From Oxalobacteraceae sp. CFBP 13730 (GTDB lineage: Bacteria; Pseudomonadota; Gammaproteobacteria; Burkholderiales; Burkholderiaceae_D): a DNA stretch of 64,000 nucleotides. The stretch spans positions 1-64,000 of the forward strand of contig JACYUQ010000006.1 of assembly GCA_014841835.1 (NCBI GenBank). The letters are read 5' to 3'. Below, piece by piece: positions 1-9,466 of the stretch; the stretch's first letter is position 1, and the number at the start of each line of letters is the position of its first letter. The notes under the pieces were generated by a model. The model was not told the origin of the DNA. It searched no databases and saw only the letters and a program-made list of their open reading frames with translations. A program made the translations under genes and the position numbers.

Positions 1-63
1 GGTGGTGTCAGGGGGTGATATCAGGGCCAAACCGGGCATTATTATTGGGCAGTAGAGGGCATC

Positions 64-124
64 GTCAGGGGGGTGTCAGGGGGGTGTCAGGGGGGTGTCA
101 GGGGGGGTGTCAGGGGGTGTTGTT
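64..124. repeat. G-rich short tandem repeat
   Basis: About five near-identical 11-12 bp units of the form GTCAGGGGGGT lie head to tail, differing mainly in the number of G residues (5 to 7). A looser copy lies at 1-20. The G runs on one strand could form a G-quadruplex, and the varying run length suggests slippage. No gene can be tied to it because the window starts here. Confidence 0.8.
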
Positions 125-1086
125 ATTCACAGCTGGAAAAAATAGAAGTGGGACGCGTGCATTGCATTGGGAATACCCCATAAAAAATAGATAGGATTCG
201 CATTTGACGAACTAGCATCTTTCAATTATTCTTCGCTGGTCGACCATTCGGCAATTACCCAATTCCGCTTCTTTTACAGGAGCGAAGCGTCACCAGCTGG
301 GCCCTAGCGGCCCTATCGAGTTCGCCAGGTTACTGGTGTACCAGCTTCAAGCACGAATTCCTCTGCCGCCATCCCGCTTTTCAGTTCCCTAGGAAGTGAA
401 AAGATTTTCCTTAGCACGTCGCATTTTTGCGGCATCTTCCCGAGCTCGCCAGCCCGCCTGGCGCAACGAGCCTTGCTTCCTTCCTTGAAACGGCCCCAGC
501 GGCTGTTTTTTTTGGCCGGACAATTTCTGTACCGTTCAACACAGAGTAGCGAGCAAACCCAGCAACCATGCGGGTTCCAAAACACTAGTTAACACAGTTT
601 CACCACAGAACGAAAAGTGAAGCGGCAAAACGGCACATGCGGACCGTCGCCGAGCGCTTAGCCACCTGCACAGGGGCATGCGCACGTCTTCACAACGATC
701 AGGAGCAGAAGGGCGGATATCCGGATACCTACCGGACTCGGGATGCGCTGGCCTCATGGGTTGGGCTACCGATAATTCCGCGACGCCTACGGGTGAGAGA
801 TACATGACCGGGTGCTAGCGCCACCCTGAACCTGCCGAGATGGCGGGATGCGCTGCGCAAGAAACTGCGTGAATGTTCGGGTCCTGACAGCAGTAAGTCA
901 GGCAATCGGTTACCGGAAGGTGCCGGCGTGTTGTCGATTGGCCATGAAGGCGGCGGCACGAAATCTGTGTTCTTACGTTAGGGACCTTCACCCCTGGCAT
1001 ATGAAGAAGCAGCACGACAGCTCACTGCATTTTCGAGTGTGTATTGATCCGTCGTGCTTTGTAACTAACTAGTGGAGATTAATAAT
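125..1086. other. stretch without a convincing gene
   Basis: Short open frames exist on both strands but none has a ribosome binding site, recognisable domain or credible composition. The stretch probably holds the promoter of the recombinase that follows and junction debris from earlier insertions. Nothing else is supportable. Confidence 0.5.
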
Positions 1087-2343
1087 ATGGAATACGAGAC
1101 GAAGCTGAACGCGATTCTGGAACAAAACGCGAAGACCCGCGTCAACGGGAATGTCACCAGCGAGCGCACGCGTACGGCAGCAAAGGAAGCGCTGCGCGCT
1201 GCTTTCAAGGTACTTTGGTTACAGCTCGGGTACAAGATACAAGACCCCGCCAATCTGGAGGAACGACACATCAAGGCTCTCTGCGTCGAGTGGCACAGGA
1301 CGAAGAAGGCTCCGAAAACCATCCAGGGCTACCTGTCGCAATTGCGGATTTTCAGCCGTTGGATCGGCAAACCCGGCCTGGTAAAAAATATTTACTATTA
1401 TCTGCCCAATGTGCCACGCGATGAGCTGCGCGTTAATGCTGTCGCTCGCAAAAGCAAGAGCTGGGCGGAAATAGGGATCGACGTCGCAGAGAAAGTGGAA
1501 CTCGCAATGCAATTTGACCAGAGATTCGGCCTGATGATCCTAGCGCAAGTTGCCTTTGGCCTACGCCGAATGGAAGTTCTGCAGATGCAGCCATGGAAAT
1601 TCGATAAAGGGAACCGATTTGGTGTTTACAAAACCAAAGGCGGCCGCCCACGCGATGTTGATATTGACACCGATGTTCAGCGTGCCGTGCTCGATCTTAT
1701 TAAATCAAAATTAGGAAAGACCGAGCATTTAGGTTGGAAACATCGTCCTAATGGGGCGGCGGCGACTTTGGAATACTGTAAGGGGCATTACAACTACTTT
1801 ATGAAAAAGCTCGGAATTACCAAAGCCTTGGCTGAAGTAACCGGGCACGGCCTGCGTGCGCAGTTTGCGGAAAATGCGGCTTTGCTTCGTCAGCTTATCC
1901 CGCCCACGCTCGGCGGAACGGGTGGACAGATGGAACGAGAGGATCTGGACCTTTCTCGAGAGCAGGTAAGCGAACAGCTTGGCCATTCCAGGAAATCGGT
2001 TACGAACGCATATTATGGAAGCTTCGGCCAGGAGACTGAGCTTGACTTGCCCGACAGGGCCAAGCACGCTATCGAAGCAGGATTCGCAACCATCCCTGCT
2101 GATCGGCTGCGTGCGATCCCCCAAGAGCGACTAGTCGATTGCACGCACCTCTTGGCCGAGTTAATGGCGATCGGCGTCTACGATGATCCGCGGAAGGTCC
2201 TGATCCTGTGGAATAAGCATAGTAGCCGTCATGCGGTCGAATGGCTGGCGCCGGCTGCGGGATCGAATCTGGCATCGCTGGAAGCGGCAGCGCTGTCGTT
2301 CACGCGCAGCGCGGACGGGTCGTCCCCGGCAGCGCAGGTCTAA
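1087..2343 (+). CDS. tyrosine recombinase / phage-type integrase
   Basis: A 418-aa site-specific recombinase that would cut and rejoin DNA through a 3'-phosphotyrosine. An N-terminal SAM-like core-binding region (about residues 20-110) precedes the catalytic domain. Visible catalytic residues are Arg about 160 (FGLRRMEV), Lys about 183 (KTKGGRPRDV), the H-x-x-R box (GHGLRAQ, about 254-257) and a C-terminal GHSRKSVTNAYYG segment with the His and the nucleophilic Tyr. A GTG lies 15 nt upstream, but the ATG at 1087 is preferred because GGAG sits 9 nt before it. It is monocistronic, and a loxP-like inverted repeat lies 140 bp downstream. The family call is secure; its substrate is unknown. Confidence 0.88.
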   Translation: MEYETKLNAILEQNAKTRVNGNVTSERTRTAAKEALRAAFKVLWLQLGYKIQDPANLEERHIKALCVEWHRTKKAPKTIQGYLSQLRIFSRWIGKPGLVKNIYYYLPNVPRDELRVNAVARKSKSWAEIGIDVAEKVELAMQFDQRFGLMILAQVAFGLRRMEVLQMQPWKFDKGNRFGVYKTKGGRPRDVDIDTDVQRAVLDLIKSKLGKTEHLGWKHRPNGAAATLEYCKGHYNYFMKKLGITKALAEVTGHGLRAQFAENAALLRQLIPPTLGGTGGQMEREDLDLSREQVSEQLGHSRKSVTNAYYGSFGQETELDLPDRAKHAIEAGFATIPADRLRAIPQERLVDCTHLLAELMAIGVYDDPRKVLILWNKHSSRHAVEWLAPAAGSNLASLEAAALSFTRSADGSSPAAQV

Positions 2344-2347
2344 AGCA

Positions 2348-2376
2348 AAAGCGCCCCGTTTAGACTTCACTGGGCG
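2348..2376. terminator. weak hairpin after recombinase
   Basis: GCGCCC and GGGCGC arms flank a loop of about 16 nt right after the recombinase stop. No U-tract follows, so function as an intrinsic terminator is uncertain. Confidence 0.3.
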
Positions 2377-2482
2377 CCTCGTACTCTGTCGCGGTCTACG
2401 CAGCGATGGCTAGAAATGCGGGGCGCTGGACTTGCAAATCGTCTGACATGGGCGTTCCTAATCTACACGCGCTGAACTTCGA

Positions 2483-2518
2483 TCCTACTATCGATAACCT
2501 ATTTTATCAATAGTAGGA
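2483..2518. other. loxP-like recombination site candidate
   Basis: Two 14-bp arms (13 of 14 positions complementary; left arm core CCTACTATCGATA at 2484-2496, right arm TATCAATAGTAGG at 2505-2517) flank an asymmetric 8-bp spacer ACCTATTT. Arm-spacer-arm geometry of 13-8-13 is that of loxP and FRT-type tyrosine recombinase core sites. It lies 140 bp downstream of a tyrosine recombinase gene. That this enzyme acts on it is inference; a plain hairpin or regulator operator is the alternative. Confidence 0.45.
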
Positions 2519-2835
2519 GATGCGCCACGACGGCCAGTTCACGCAGCCCGACGTGCTTCTCGCTTGTGCTCAACATGAAACCCGCTGGTCGAAGGCGTTG
2601 GGTCATTGCCCCTAGATGTCTTCATTGCTTACGCAGACCACCCTTCCTCCGAGAGGCAAGCAGACTTCACCAAACTTAAGCTTTTACCTACCTCCTATCT
2701 CCTATCTCCTGCAAAGTCAACAAAAAAATTATTTTTGGAAACATTGCATAGTGTGATATTTGGCGAGTTTGTTGCTTAAAAAACACGGTAGCCTAGCCGT
2801 ATGTATGGATATTAAATTAGAAAAAGAATAACGAT
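2519..2835. other. stretch without a gene
   Basis: No open frame with a start signal is seen. A short CTCCTAT direct repeat occurs near 2690-2710 and the DNA turns AT-rich from about 2715, the likely start of the Rhs-associated segment. Confidence 0.4.
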
Positions 2836-2985
2836 ATAAAGAAGATTTTTTGCATTATTGCTTTCATTCTCCCCTTTTGCCGTAGGCGCAGAGTTCCAGA
2901 CAGGTCGGGTAACAGGTTACATCCCCACTGATTTGAACGGGAAGTTGCTGCTCCTGGTGCGATTGGAGGGAAATTTAACCGGACT
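2836..2985 (+). pseudogene. broken small secreted protein gene
   Basis: Translation gives a signal-peptide-like start (IKKIFCIIAFILPF) and, after a +1 shift in the TTTT run near 2875, a mature segment (AEFQTGRVTGYIP...LLLVRLEGNLTG). The GxVTGY...DLNGKLLLLVRL pattern matches the N-terminal half of the intact small secreted protein at 3103-3450. No in-frame ATG is present and the Cys-containing C-terminal half is missing, so this is a decayed, truncated paralogue. Confidence 0.55.
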
Positions 2986-3102
2986 TATGACGTCGTTGTT
3001 TGTTCAGCTCTGCCACAGAACGCGCCATTGCTGACTCCATAGCTTCTAGAGCGCTGCCATTCCCGTATCCACGGCCCGTCTAATAAAATAGTTGTTAATA
3101 CA

Positions 3103-3450
3103 ATGAAAATACATCGCCTCGTCCCCGTTATTGCTTTTTATCTTGCGACTACGACGCCTGCCCTTGCAAACTATGATTGCACCGGTACAGTAAGTTATTT
3201 GGGCCTAAACAACGATGGAGGGGTTGTCGTTGCACTGCAAAACTCAACCGCAATACATACCATTTGTAACTTGGATAGTAAAGGCTCATTCAGCATGGTG
3301 CCGTCCGCCTGTAAGGCAACGTACGGGACGTTGCTGACGGCAAAAGCTATGGGGCACTCGGTTACGCTTTATTACTATGACGGATATAGCTGCAATACGA
3401 TACCCTCTTGGAGTGCGATTCCTCAGTTTTATTTTATTCAGCAAACTTAA
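3103..3450 (+). CDS. small secreted protein of unknown function
   Basis: A 115-aa protein with a clear Sec signal peptide (residues 1-22, cut after TPALA). The mature part has four Cys (C26, C57, C70, C98 approximately), fitting periplasmic or extracellular disulfides. The C-terminal pattern LLTAKAMGHSVTLYYY...C recurs in the small proteins at 3793, 4162 and 10961, defining a local family. All sit beside Rhs toxin genes, so a role as effector accessory or exported inhibitor is possible but only inferred from context. I do not recognise a named domain. Confidence 0.7.
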   Translation: MKIHRLVPVIAFYLATTTPALANYDCTGTVSYLGLNNDGGVVVALQNSTAIHTICNLDSKGSFSMVPSACKATYGTLLTAKAMGHSVTLYYYDGYSCNTIPSWSAIPQFYFIQQT

Positions 3451-3520
3451 AATGCACCTCGTAAGCCAAAAACGAAGCGTTTAATCGACATAAAATCAAA
3501 GAACTTTTTCTTCTGTTACG

Positions 3521-3796
3521 CGCGGCGCCAACTGGAACAGATATTACGACGCAAAGCTCGGTATATATATCCAATCCGATCCAATTGGGCTTGCTGGTGC
3601 TATCAATATGTACGCCTATTTTTTCGCCAATCCACTTCAACGTGTGGATCCAAAAGGCGAAAGTTGGGGGGTAGTAATCTTTGTCTTAATGGCCGGTTAT
3701 GCATTCTATGAGTACTATACAGCCGACAAGGCTGGCGGTACTGTGAGCTCCTATCTCGTCAGCCGCTACGGCAAGCTGTTCTTCAGAGCGGCGTGA
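3521..3796 (+). pseudogene. orphan Rhs core-to-tip fragment
   Basis: Begins without a start codon in the Rhs core hallmark (NWNRYYDAKLGIYIQSDPIG at residues 4-23 of the frame), continues through NMYAYFFANPLQRVDPKG and then diverges into a short hydrophobic tail (VVIFVLMAGYAFYEYY). The hallmark closely matches the Rhs core at 8988-9117 in both protein and DNA. The last part (GGTVSSYLVSRYGKLFF) resembles the N-terminal half of the small secreted family and may be frameshifted into it. It looks like a displaced alternative C-terminal tip left by recombination. Confidence 0.7.
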
Positions 3797-3993
3797 CTCA
3801 ATTACCGCCGTCGTGCGGCGTTGCAGGAGACTTCGCAGTTGACCTAGTCGGGCCGGACGGGGCCGCCGGCAAAGCCATCCTGGCAGTGATCATGACCGCC
3901 AAAGCCGCGGGTAAGACGGTGCATGTGTACAGAAAAGGCATTTGCAACGTTTGGGGCGATCGTGAAACGGTGGAGTATGTGGTTATCGAGTAG
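3793..3993 (+). pseudogene. C-terminal half of a small secreted protein
   Basis: The 66-codon frame opens with a GTG that overlaps the stop of the Rhs fragment by 4 nt. It carries the family pattern (AVIMTAKAAGKTVHVYRKGIC, residues about 31-51) but has no signal peptide. The preceding frame ends in GGTVSSYLVSRYGKLFF, which resembles the missing N-terminal half, so the two are best read as one frameshifted gene at roughly 3735-3993. Alternatively the GTGA overlap could be genuine coupling of a tip toxin and a short partner protein. Confidence 0.5.
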
Positions 3994-4161
3994 CTCTGCT
4001 TCAACGCCGCTCAGCCCAATAGTCCCCAATGTCTGGCAAGCAGGTCTCGCCAGTTAGGGCGCTTACTTAGAAGTGAGTTCATAAGTCTCAATTAGATACT
4101 TATATGATTAATCTACAAATTAAATTAACCGAAATATCAAATTAGAACATGGAGTGGAATT

Positions 4162-4491
4162 GTGATCAAAGTAAAAAAGTACAAAAGTGTCAAATTAATT
4201 TTTATTGCGGCATTAGCACTCACTATAAGTCAAAGTGCTTTTTCTGAAGGCTTCACCGGTGTCCCTGTAGGCTGGAAATTGGAGAGTTATGGACCAACTA
4301 CTGTCTTCCTCTGGTTTACTCCATCGAATTGCACTAATGGTTCCCTATCGCTTTCCAAGGAAGCTACAGTTGCTGAATATAATCGACTTTATGCTACTGT
4401 TACGGCTGCAAAAGTTGCCAAAATTGAGATGTTCGTATATTACAAGCAAGTAGATAGCAGTTGTATTATTACGAGTTTTGGTTTGGTTTAA
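4162..4491 (+). CDS. small secreted protein of unknown function
   Basis: A 109-aa protein starting at GTG, with GGAGTGG ideally placed upstream. Residues 1-28 form a Sec signal peptide (basic start, hydrophobic core LIFIAALALTI, cut after SAFS). The mature chain has two Cys and the family signature (YATVTAAKVAKIEMFVYY...SSC) near the C-terminus. It lies directly upstream of the Rhs pair in the same direction. Lower GC content than the rest of the window is shared with the adjoining Rhs gene, suggesting they moved together. Function unknown. Confidence 0.68.
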   Translation: MIKVKKYKSVKLIFIAALALTISQSAFSEGFTGVPVGWKLESYGPTTVFLWFTPSNCTNGSLSLSKEATVAEYNRLYATVTAAKVAKIEMFVYYKQVDSSCIITSFGLV

Positions 4492-4620
4492 AGATTAGGG
4501 CCTTGTTGAAATCCTTTGAAATAAAGCTAAATTATACCAATGTGTGTATGGAATTGTAGTACTTATAAATTAAATGTTCAGATTAATATCTGCGCCAGAA
4601 TTGGTTTAGAGGTGGAATTG

Positions 4621-7452
4621 ATGAAGATTAATAAAATATCAGAATTAAGAGGAAATATTTTGATTAAAAAACTTGAGTCTAGGCACTTTGCGTACAAATT
4701 TTCAATTTGTTTTTTTGTTTTATTTTTTTCATTTAAAAATGTGGTCGCGCAAAATATTGTTGAAATTAGAGCGGCGCGTCCACTTTCTTCAATTTCATTC
4801 AACGGAATTTTAGACTCTTTAGATAAAACCGATAGACGTCCGCAAACTATTCTACAGCCCCCACCTTATCCACACGCTCAGCCAGGAACTGGTGCACCGG
4901 CTCCAAGGAGCACATGTGATGATGATTCACTTCCTCCTTCTATCCCGATCTCGACAAACCCAGTCGTATTGAGCACCGGCGAAAAATATATCAAGCAAGA
5001 AGATTTTCCAAGTTCTTCAATGCTTGGACTGAGCCTTACCCGGACATATAAATCTGGTATCTCAGGATCATTTTTTTTCGGTCCTCAATGGACATCGAGC
5101 ATTGAATACGATTATCTTTGGATGAGCGGCAATTATCGTCCTTATAGAATAAATGGCGTAGCTGTTAATCTTCCTGACTATATGACATTTAAACTTCCGG
5201 ATGGAACAACATACCACTTTGTGCACATTCTCGACGCTGCTGCCACCAGCCCACTCTATGCGCTTTCCGTTGATTCAAAGAACAGCACCGGTACGGGACT
5301 CATAGTTGCAAGGTATTTAGATCCGACGCACATAAGTGTTCGAATGGGAAGTCGTGAATATTTATATTCTTCTAAAACTCCTGGTGCCATTGCTGTGGGT
5401 TTGGATTCGATCAAGGAAAACGGGAAAACTATTTATACATACTATCGAGATATGTCGGACCGAGTCGTTGAAATAACAAATGCACTTGGTGCAAAGATTC
5501 GGCTGGAGTGGGAGGGTAGTGTTAGTCGAATTATAGCGCCTGATGGCGGTGTATGGAACTATAAATACAATACTAATGGTTTGCTAACTACCGTTGTTCC
5601 GCCGAACTCCACGGTCGGCACTTATACTTACTTTTACGAAGATTCTAAAAATAATAAATTGTTAACTGGATTCGCAATTGATGGGGTGCGTCGAACAAGG
5701 TACGCATACGACTCTACGGGGAAGGTAATTAGAAGTGGTACAGAAAATGGCGAAGCGGTTGACACTTTTTCTTACACGGAAAACAGCACGATACTCACCG
5801 ACGTACGAGGTCAACGTACCGTTTATAATTTCCAAACTGTCAAAGGTCAGAAAGTATTGGCAAATACGCAGACGACAGCAACTGCATACTGTCCAAATGC
5901 GACTGCAACGCAGTCGTATGATTCTCTTGGATTTCTAGCTGAGTCAACGGATTTTCGCGGGATGAAGACAAAGTATTCATATACTAATGATGGCTGGCTG
6001 CTGAGTAAGACTATAGCGTCTGGAACCGATGAAGCGCAAACCGTTACCAATTCATATGTTCAAGTTAGGTCTAACGCCACTCCTGAGGTTATAAAAAAAT
6101 TAGTGACCGGCGCTGATGGAAATGGAATACTTCAGGTTGATTACACTTATGTTGATACCTTAGCAGGGCGGCAAATTTCCACAATGACGGCTACCGACTT
6201 AATCGAAGGTTCTCCCCAGCGAAAGCAGGTTATTAGCTACAGCTCTCATGCTAATGGCGGAATCCAAAGTAAAACGATCTCTACCGTTATCAATGAAGGA
6301 CAAAGTAATGAAACCTTCAATTTTGATTCAATGGGAAATCTTAGCGCTCATATAAATGCTATTGGGCACGTTACTAGTTATGAAGATAATAATGGTCTCG
6401 GTTTACCTCGCTATATTAGAGACCCAAATGGCGTCATGACTAAGCTTGATTATGATGGTCGTGGTAATTTGATTTTCGAATTTACTACCGGGCGAGCTAT
6501 CAATAAATTCAGTTACGCCGGTGATGGTCAGTTGCTTAGTTTATTGTCTTCCAATGGCTATGCAAGATACTATAGTTATAACTCATCTGGCCGGTTAGCT
6601 GAAATTTCGGACCAAGCAGGAAGAAAGAAGCGATTTCATTTCGATGTTGTTAGCAATACGCGCACGACTCAATCACCCCGGGACCTTCCAAGTTTTAGCG
6701 CAGGGATGCTTAGTGCAGTCAGCGCAGCTGAGCCATTTAGCTCTACCACGGTCTATGACTATGCGTTGAATCTTCCAACAAGAATTCATGGCAATCATGG
6801 CCAATTGAAATCCTTATTCTACGATGCTAATGGAAATTTAGTTTCTATCAGCGACGCAGCGGGCAAAGTAAGCAGCTATACCTACGGTGTGCTGAATAAG
6901 CCAGCAATGATCACTGCAGCCGATGGCGGGCAGATTGTAATGAATTATAACCCAGCAGGTCGGTTGAGTTCCGTACGCGATTCTCGTGGCTTGACGACAA
7001 GATATGCATATAACGGGTTTGGTGACAGGATCCGTACCAATAGCCCGGACACCGGCACGACAAGTTACACCTACGATAAAGCAGGTAAGCTCAAAACAGA
7101 AATTTTTGCGGATGGCCGGGTCGCTACATATATATGGGACGTTCTAGGCCGTTTACTCTCAAAGAGTATCGGTGGTTCCACCAATACCTATACCTACGAT
7201 GAAGGCGCTTTTGGCAAAGGTTTGCTAACGCGTATGCAAGATCAGACAGGCCAGACGGTGTATAGCTACGGCCCAAATGGGGAACTGCTGCGGCAGACCA
7301 ATTATGTTTTCGATCAGGTGTTTAACACAACGTGGACCTACGATGATACAGGGCGTAAGGAAACAATGACTTATCCAAGCGGCATGATGTTGAAGTATAC
7401 GTACGACGCCGCCGGAAAGGTTTCGGCGATTAAGAGCAACGGTATAAAGTAA
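4621..7452 (+). CDS. secreted Rhs/YD-repeat protein, N-terminal type
   Basis: A 943-aa protein. The ATG at 4621 is chosen because GAGGTGG precedes it by 7 nt; an in-frame ATG 81 nt upstream lacks this. Residues about 18-40 are a hydrophobic export segment (FSICFFVLFFSFKNVVAQ). A DUF6531-like entry follows (PVVLSTGEKYIKQEDFPSSS...LTRTYKSG), then many YD repeats (YSYTNDG, YDGRGNLI, YSYNSSGRL, YTYDKAGKL). Such repeats build the Rhs shell that encloses a C-terminal toxin. The protein stops in the YD repeats (YTYDAAGKVSAIKSNGIK) without the core hallmark or a toxin. Both are found in the next gene, 115 bp downstream. AT-rich, probably horizontally acquired. Confidence 0.85.
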   Translation: MKINKISELRGNILIKKLESRHFAYKFSICFFVLFFSFKNVVAQNIVEIRAARPLSSISFNGILDSLDKTDRRPQTILQPPPYPHAQPGTGAPAPRSTCDDDSLPPSIPISTNPVVLSTGEKYIKQEDFPSSSMLGLSLTRTYKSGISGSFFFGPQWTSSIEYDYLWMSGNYRPYRINGVAVNLPDYMTFKLPDGTTYHFVHILDAAATSPLYALSVDSKNSTGTGLIVARYLDPTHISVRMGSREYLYSSKTPGAIAVGLDSIKENGKTIYTYYRDMSDRVVEITNALGAKIRLEWEGSVSRIIAPDGGVWNYKYNTNGLLTTVVPPNSTVGTYTYFYEDSKNNKLLTGFAIDGVRRTRYAYDSTGKVIRSGTENGEAVDTFSYTENSTILTDVRGQRTVYNFQTVKGQKVLANTQTTATAYCPNATATQSYDSLGFLAESTDFRGMKTKYSYTNDGWLLSKTIASGTDEAQTVTNSYVQVRSNATPEVIKKLVTGADGNGILQVDYTYVDTLAGRQISTMTATDLIEGSPQRKQVISYSSHANGGIQSKTISTVINEGQSNETFNFDSMGNLSAHINAIGHVTSYEDNNGLGLPRYIRDPNGVMTKLDYDGRGNLIFEFTTGRAINKFSYAGDGQLLSLLSSNGYARYYSYNSSGRLAEISDQAGRKKRFHFDVVSNTRTTQSPRDLPSFSAGMLSAVSAAEPFSSTTVYDYALNLPTRIHGNHGQLKSLFYDANGNLVSISDAAGKVSSYTYGVLNKPAMITAADGGQIVMNYNPAGRLSSVRDSRGLTTRYAYNGFGDRIRTNSPDTGTTSYTYDKAGKLKTEIFADGRVATYIWDVLGRLLSKSIGGSTNTYTYDEGAFGKGLLTRMQDQTGQTVYSYGPNGELLRQTNYVFDQVFNTTWTYDDTGRKETMTYPSGMMLKYTYDAAGKVSAIKSNGIK

Positions 7453-7567
7453 TTCACGCGCTTAGGCAGGCGCTGACGGCCAGCAACCTGCAATATCTTC
7501 ACTCACCGAAAAAAATGTCAATCGCGTTATTACGTGACGGCGCGCACGTGCTTACTCGCTAGGAAAA

Positions 7568-9466
7568 ATGATGGCCTTTAAAAAGATTTTGTCAAATACC
7601 AAACCAGGGGCGGTTTCTTGGAAATCCAGTGCCTCACTGATCTTGCTCATATCGCTTCATTTCTCACTACTCAGCAATGCGCAAGCAGCTGTAAATGAGG
7701 GCCCCCTTGCACAGACTTCTTATGAGATATATACAGGAGACGTGAATAACGATGGTCAGCTCGATATACTGCTGAAGGCCATGCCAAAGTTAATCACAAT
7801 ACCGCTCGACGACGATCTAAATATTCCCCTCTCGATTCCGCCGAAAGCGCCAAATTTTGCTTTGTTGTCGGGATCAGGTGGGCAATTTGAATTGGTAACC
7901 GCCCCAAATCCTATGTTGTCGAGTACAGCCTGGATGAGAGATCCTAACTACCAGGTCAGCCGTGATAGTGAGATGGGTAGTAACGCGATCGCGATCAGTT
8001 CATCAATGCCAGGGCAGAGCAGCTTTGTTGTTGCGATGTCGATCCAGAACGGACTGCTAGGAGTGATCAGACAGGATGGTGTTGCTGTTTGGAGTGATGC
8101 GCTTGCCACTACGCTTGCAGACTCGTTTTTGTATCAACCTGTCAGCGAACAAGTGTATGCATGGCGCTTTGGTAACGGACTGCCACGCATGCTGACCTTT
8201 GACAGCGATGGGCGGCTTGAGCACATCTCCACGCCTGGAAAGCATGATGTATCATTCGGCTACAGTAAAGTTGATACCATTTTGTCTTTTACCAATCATC
8301 TTTACCCAGCACTTAACGCAACATTTGGCTATGACGCAGTGAATCGTCTCGCTTCGGTAAATCGAGCGATTGGTGATGACCAGAGTTTTCAATGGGACAA
8401 AGTAGGTAATCGCACCTTGCAAAGTCGTGAAAGTGAAGGCAATTACGATTTCACTATCGATGGTGGCAGTAACCGACTCATGTCCTGGCGCGGCGCCGGG
8501 ATGTCTAGTACGCTCGGTTATGATACTGTTGGAAATCTGGTCGGTGAATCGCGTCACGACGGAACCCGCATTTATACTTATAACGACTTTAAGAGTATGC
8601 ATGGCGTGTATGTCAATGGTACTCAAGTTGGTGATTACCGTTATAACGCATTGAACCAGCGCACGGTGAAGATCTCGGAAGGGCAAGCTACCTATTTTAT
8701 CTATGGACCAGGCGGAGAGCTGATAGCAGAGGTTGGACCCAAGAGTACGAGTTATGTCTACAACGATGGGCAAATTCTTGGCATAGTGCGTTCTTCAAAG
8801 TTTTATGCGAGCCATAACGATCAGACAGGACGTCCTGAAGCATTAACTGATATTAGCAATACCATTGTATGGCGAGCAGAAAATGCGGCTTTTGATCGTC
8901 GTCGTGTCATCACCGACACGGTTGGCGGGCTTAACGTTGGCTTCCCTGGACAGTATTTTGATTCTGAAAGTGATCTCTGGTACAACTGGAATAGATATTA
9001 TGATGCAAAGCTTGGCCGATATATACAAAGCGATCCGATCGGGCTTAAAGGTGGAACTAACACCTATGCATATGCGTTAGGAAATCCTGTCTCGTATACT
9101 GATCCAACAGGATTAGCTGTACCGCTTGTTGTCGCTGCATGTGCGGCGAATCCTGCTTGCGCCGCTGCTGCTCTGGCAACTACGGCCGTGGCCGCGAAAG
9201 CATGTTTTGATACATCCAAGGTAATAAAAACATGGTGGATGGCCAATGTCAATACGCCAGATCAGCAGGCATTGGGAGAGTTAGTCAAGGATGAAAGCGA
9301 TAACGGGCGGAACCCGATTTCCAATGAAGATGCTGATACGCTTCTTGATTGGGGACGGGAACTGGGCAAAGATGTGCGAGATGATCGAGATAAAAATCAT
9401 TGGATAGGCGGTCCCCACATTCACATTCCCGGTACGGGCGTGAAACATATCCCGGTGCAAAAATGA
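7568..9466 (+). CDS. Rhs core protein with C-terminal toxin domain
   Basis: A 632-aa protein with AGGAAAA before ATGATG and its own signal peptide (residues about 1-41, cut after NAQAA). An FG-GAP/VCBS-like strand (YTGDVNNDGQLDILLKA) precedes YD repeats and the Rhs core hallmark (RYYDAKLGRYIQSDPIGLKG, about residues 476-495; ALGNPVSYTDPTGLA). Past the core the sequence becomes unique: an Ala-rich hydrophobic stretch, then a basic/acidic tail ending NHWIGGPHIHIPG...HIPVQK. The HW...HxH pattern is typical of small nuclease-like polymorphic toxin tails and resembles the type Ntox37, from memory. The next gene overlaps by 4 nt and is the likely immunity gene. Confidence 0.85.
   Translation: MMAFKKILSNTKPGAVSWKSSASLILLISLHFSLLSNAQAAVNEGPLAQTSYEIYTGDVNNDGQLDILLKAMPKLITIPLDDDLNIPLSIPPKAPNFALLSGSGGQFELVTAPNPMLSSTAWMRDPNYQVSRDSEMGSNAIAISSSMPGQSSFVVAMSIQNGLLGVIRQDGVAVWSDALATTLADSFLYQPVSEQVYAWRFGNGLPRMLTFDSDGRLEHISTPGKHDVSFGYSKVDTILSFTNHLYPALNATFGYDAVNRLASVNRAIGDDQSFQWDKVGNRTLQSRESEGNYDFTIDGGSNRLMSWRGAGMSSTLGYDTVGNLVGESRHDGTRIYTYNDFKSMHGVYVNGTQVGDYRYNALNQRTVKISEGQATYFIYGPGGELIAEVGPKSTSYVYNDGQILGIVRSSKFYASHNDQTGRPEALTDISNTIVWRAENAAFDRRRVITDTVGGLNVGFPGQYFDSESDLWYNWNRYYDAKLGRYIQSDPIGLKGGTNTYAYALGNPVSYTDPTGLAVPLVVAACAANPACAAAALATTAVAAKACFDTSKVIKTWWMANVNTPDQQALGELVKDESDNGRNPISNEDADTLLDWGRELGKDVRDDRDKNHWIGGPHIHIPGTGVKHIPVQK

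Noticed and set aside
64..124. CRISPR array
   Set aside because: Units are 11-12 bp and contiguous, without unique spacers; no cas genes anywhere in the window.
313..959. Minus-strand open frames of 76-90 codons
   Set aside because: No ribosome binding site, Arg/Cys-rich composition, overlapping one another in several frames; typical chance frames.
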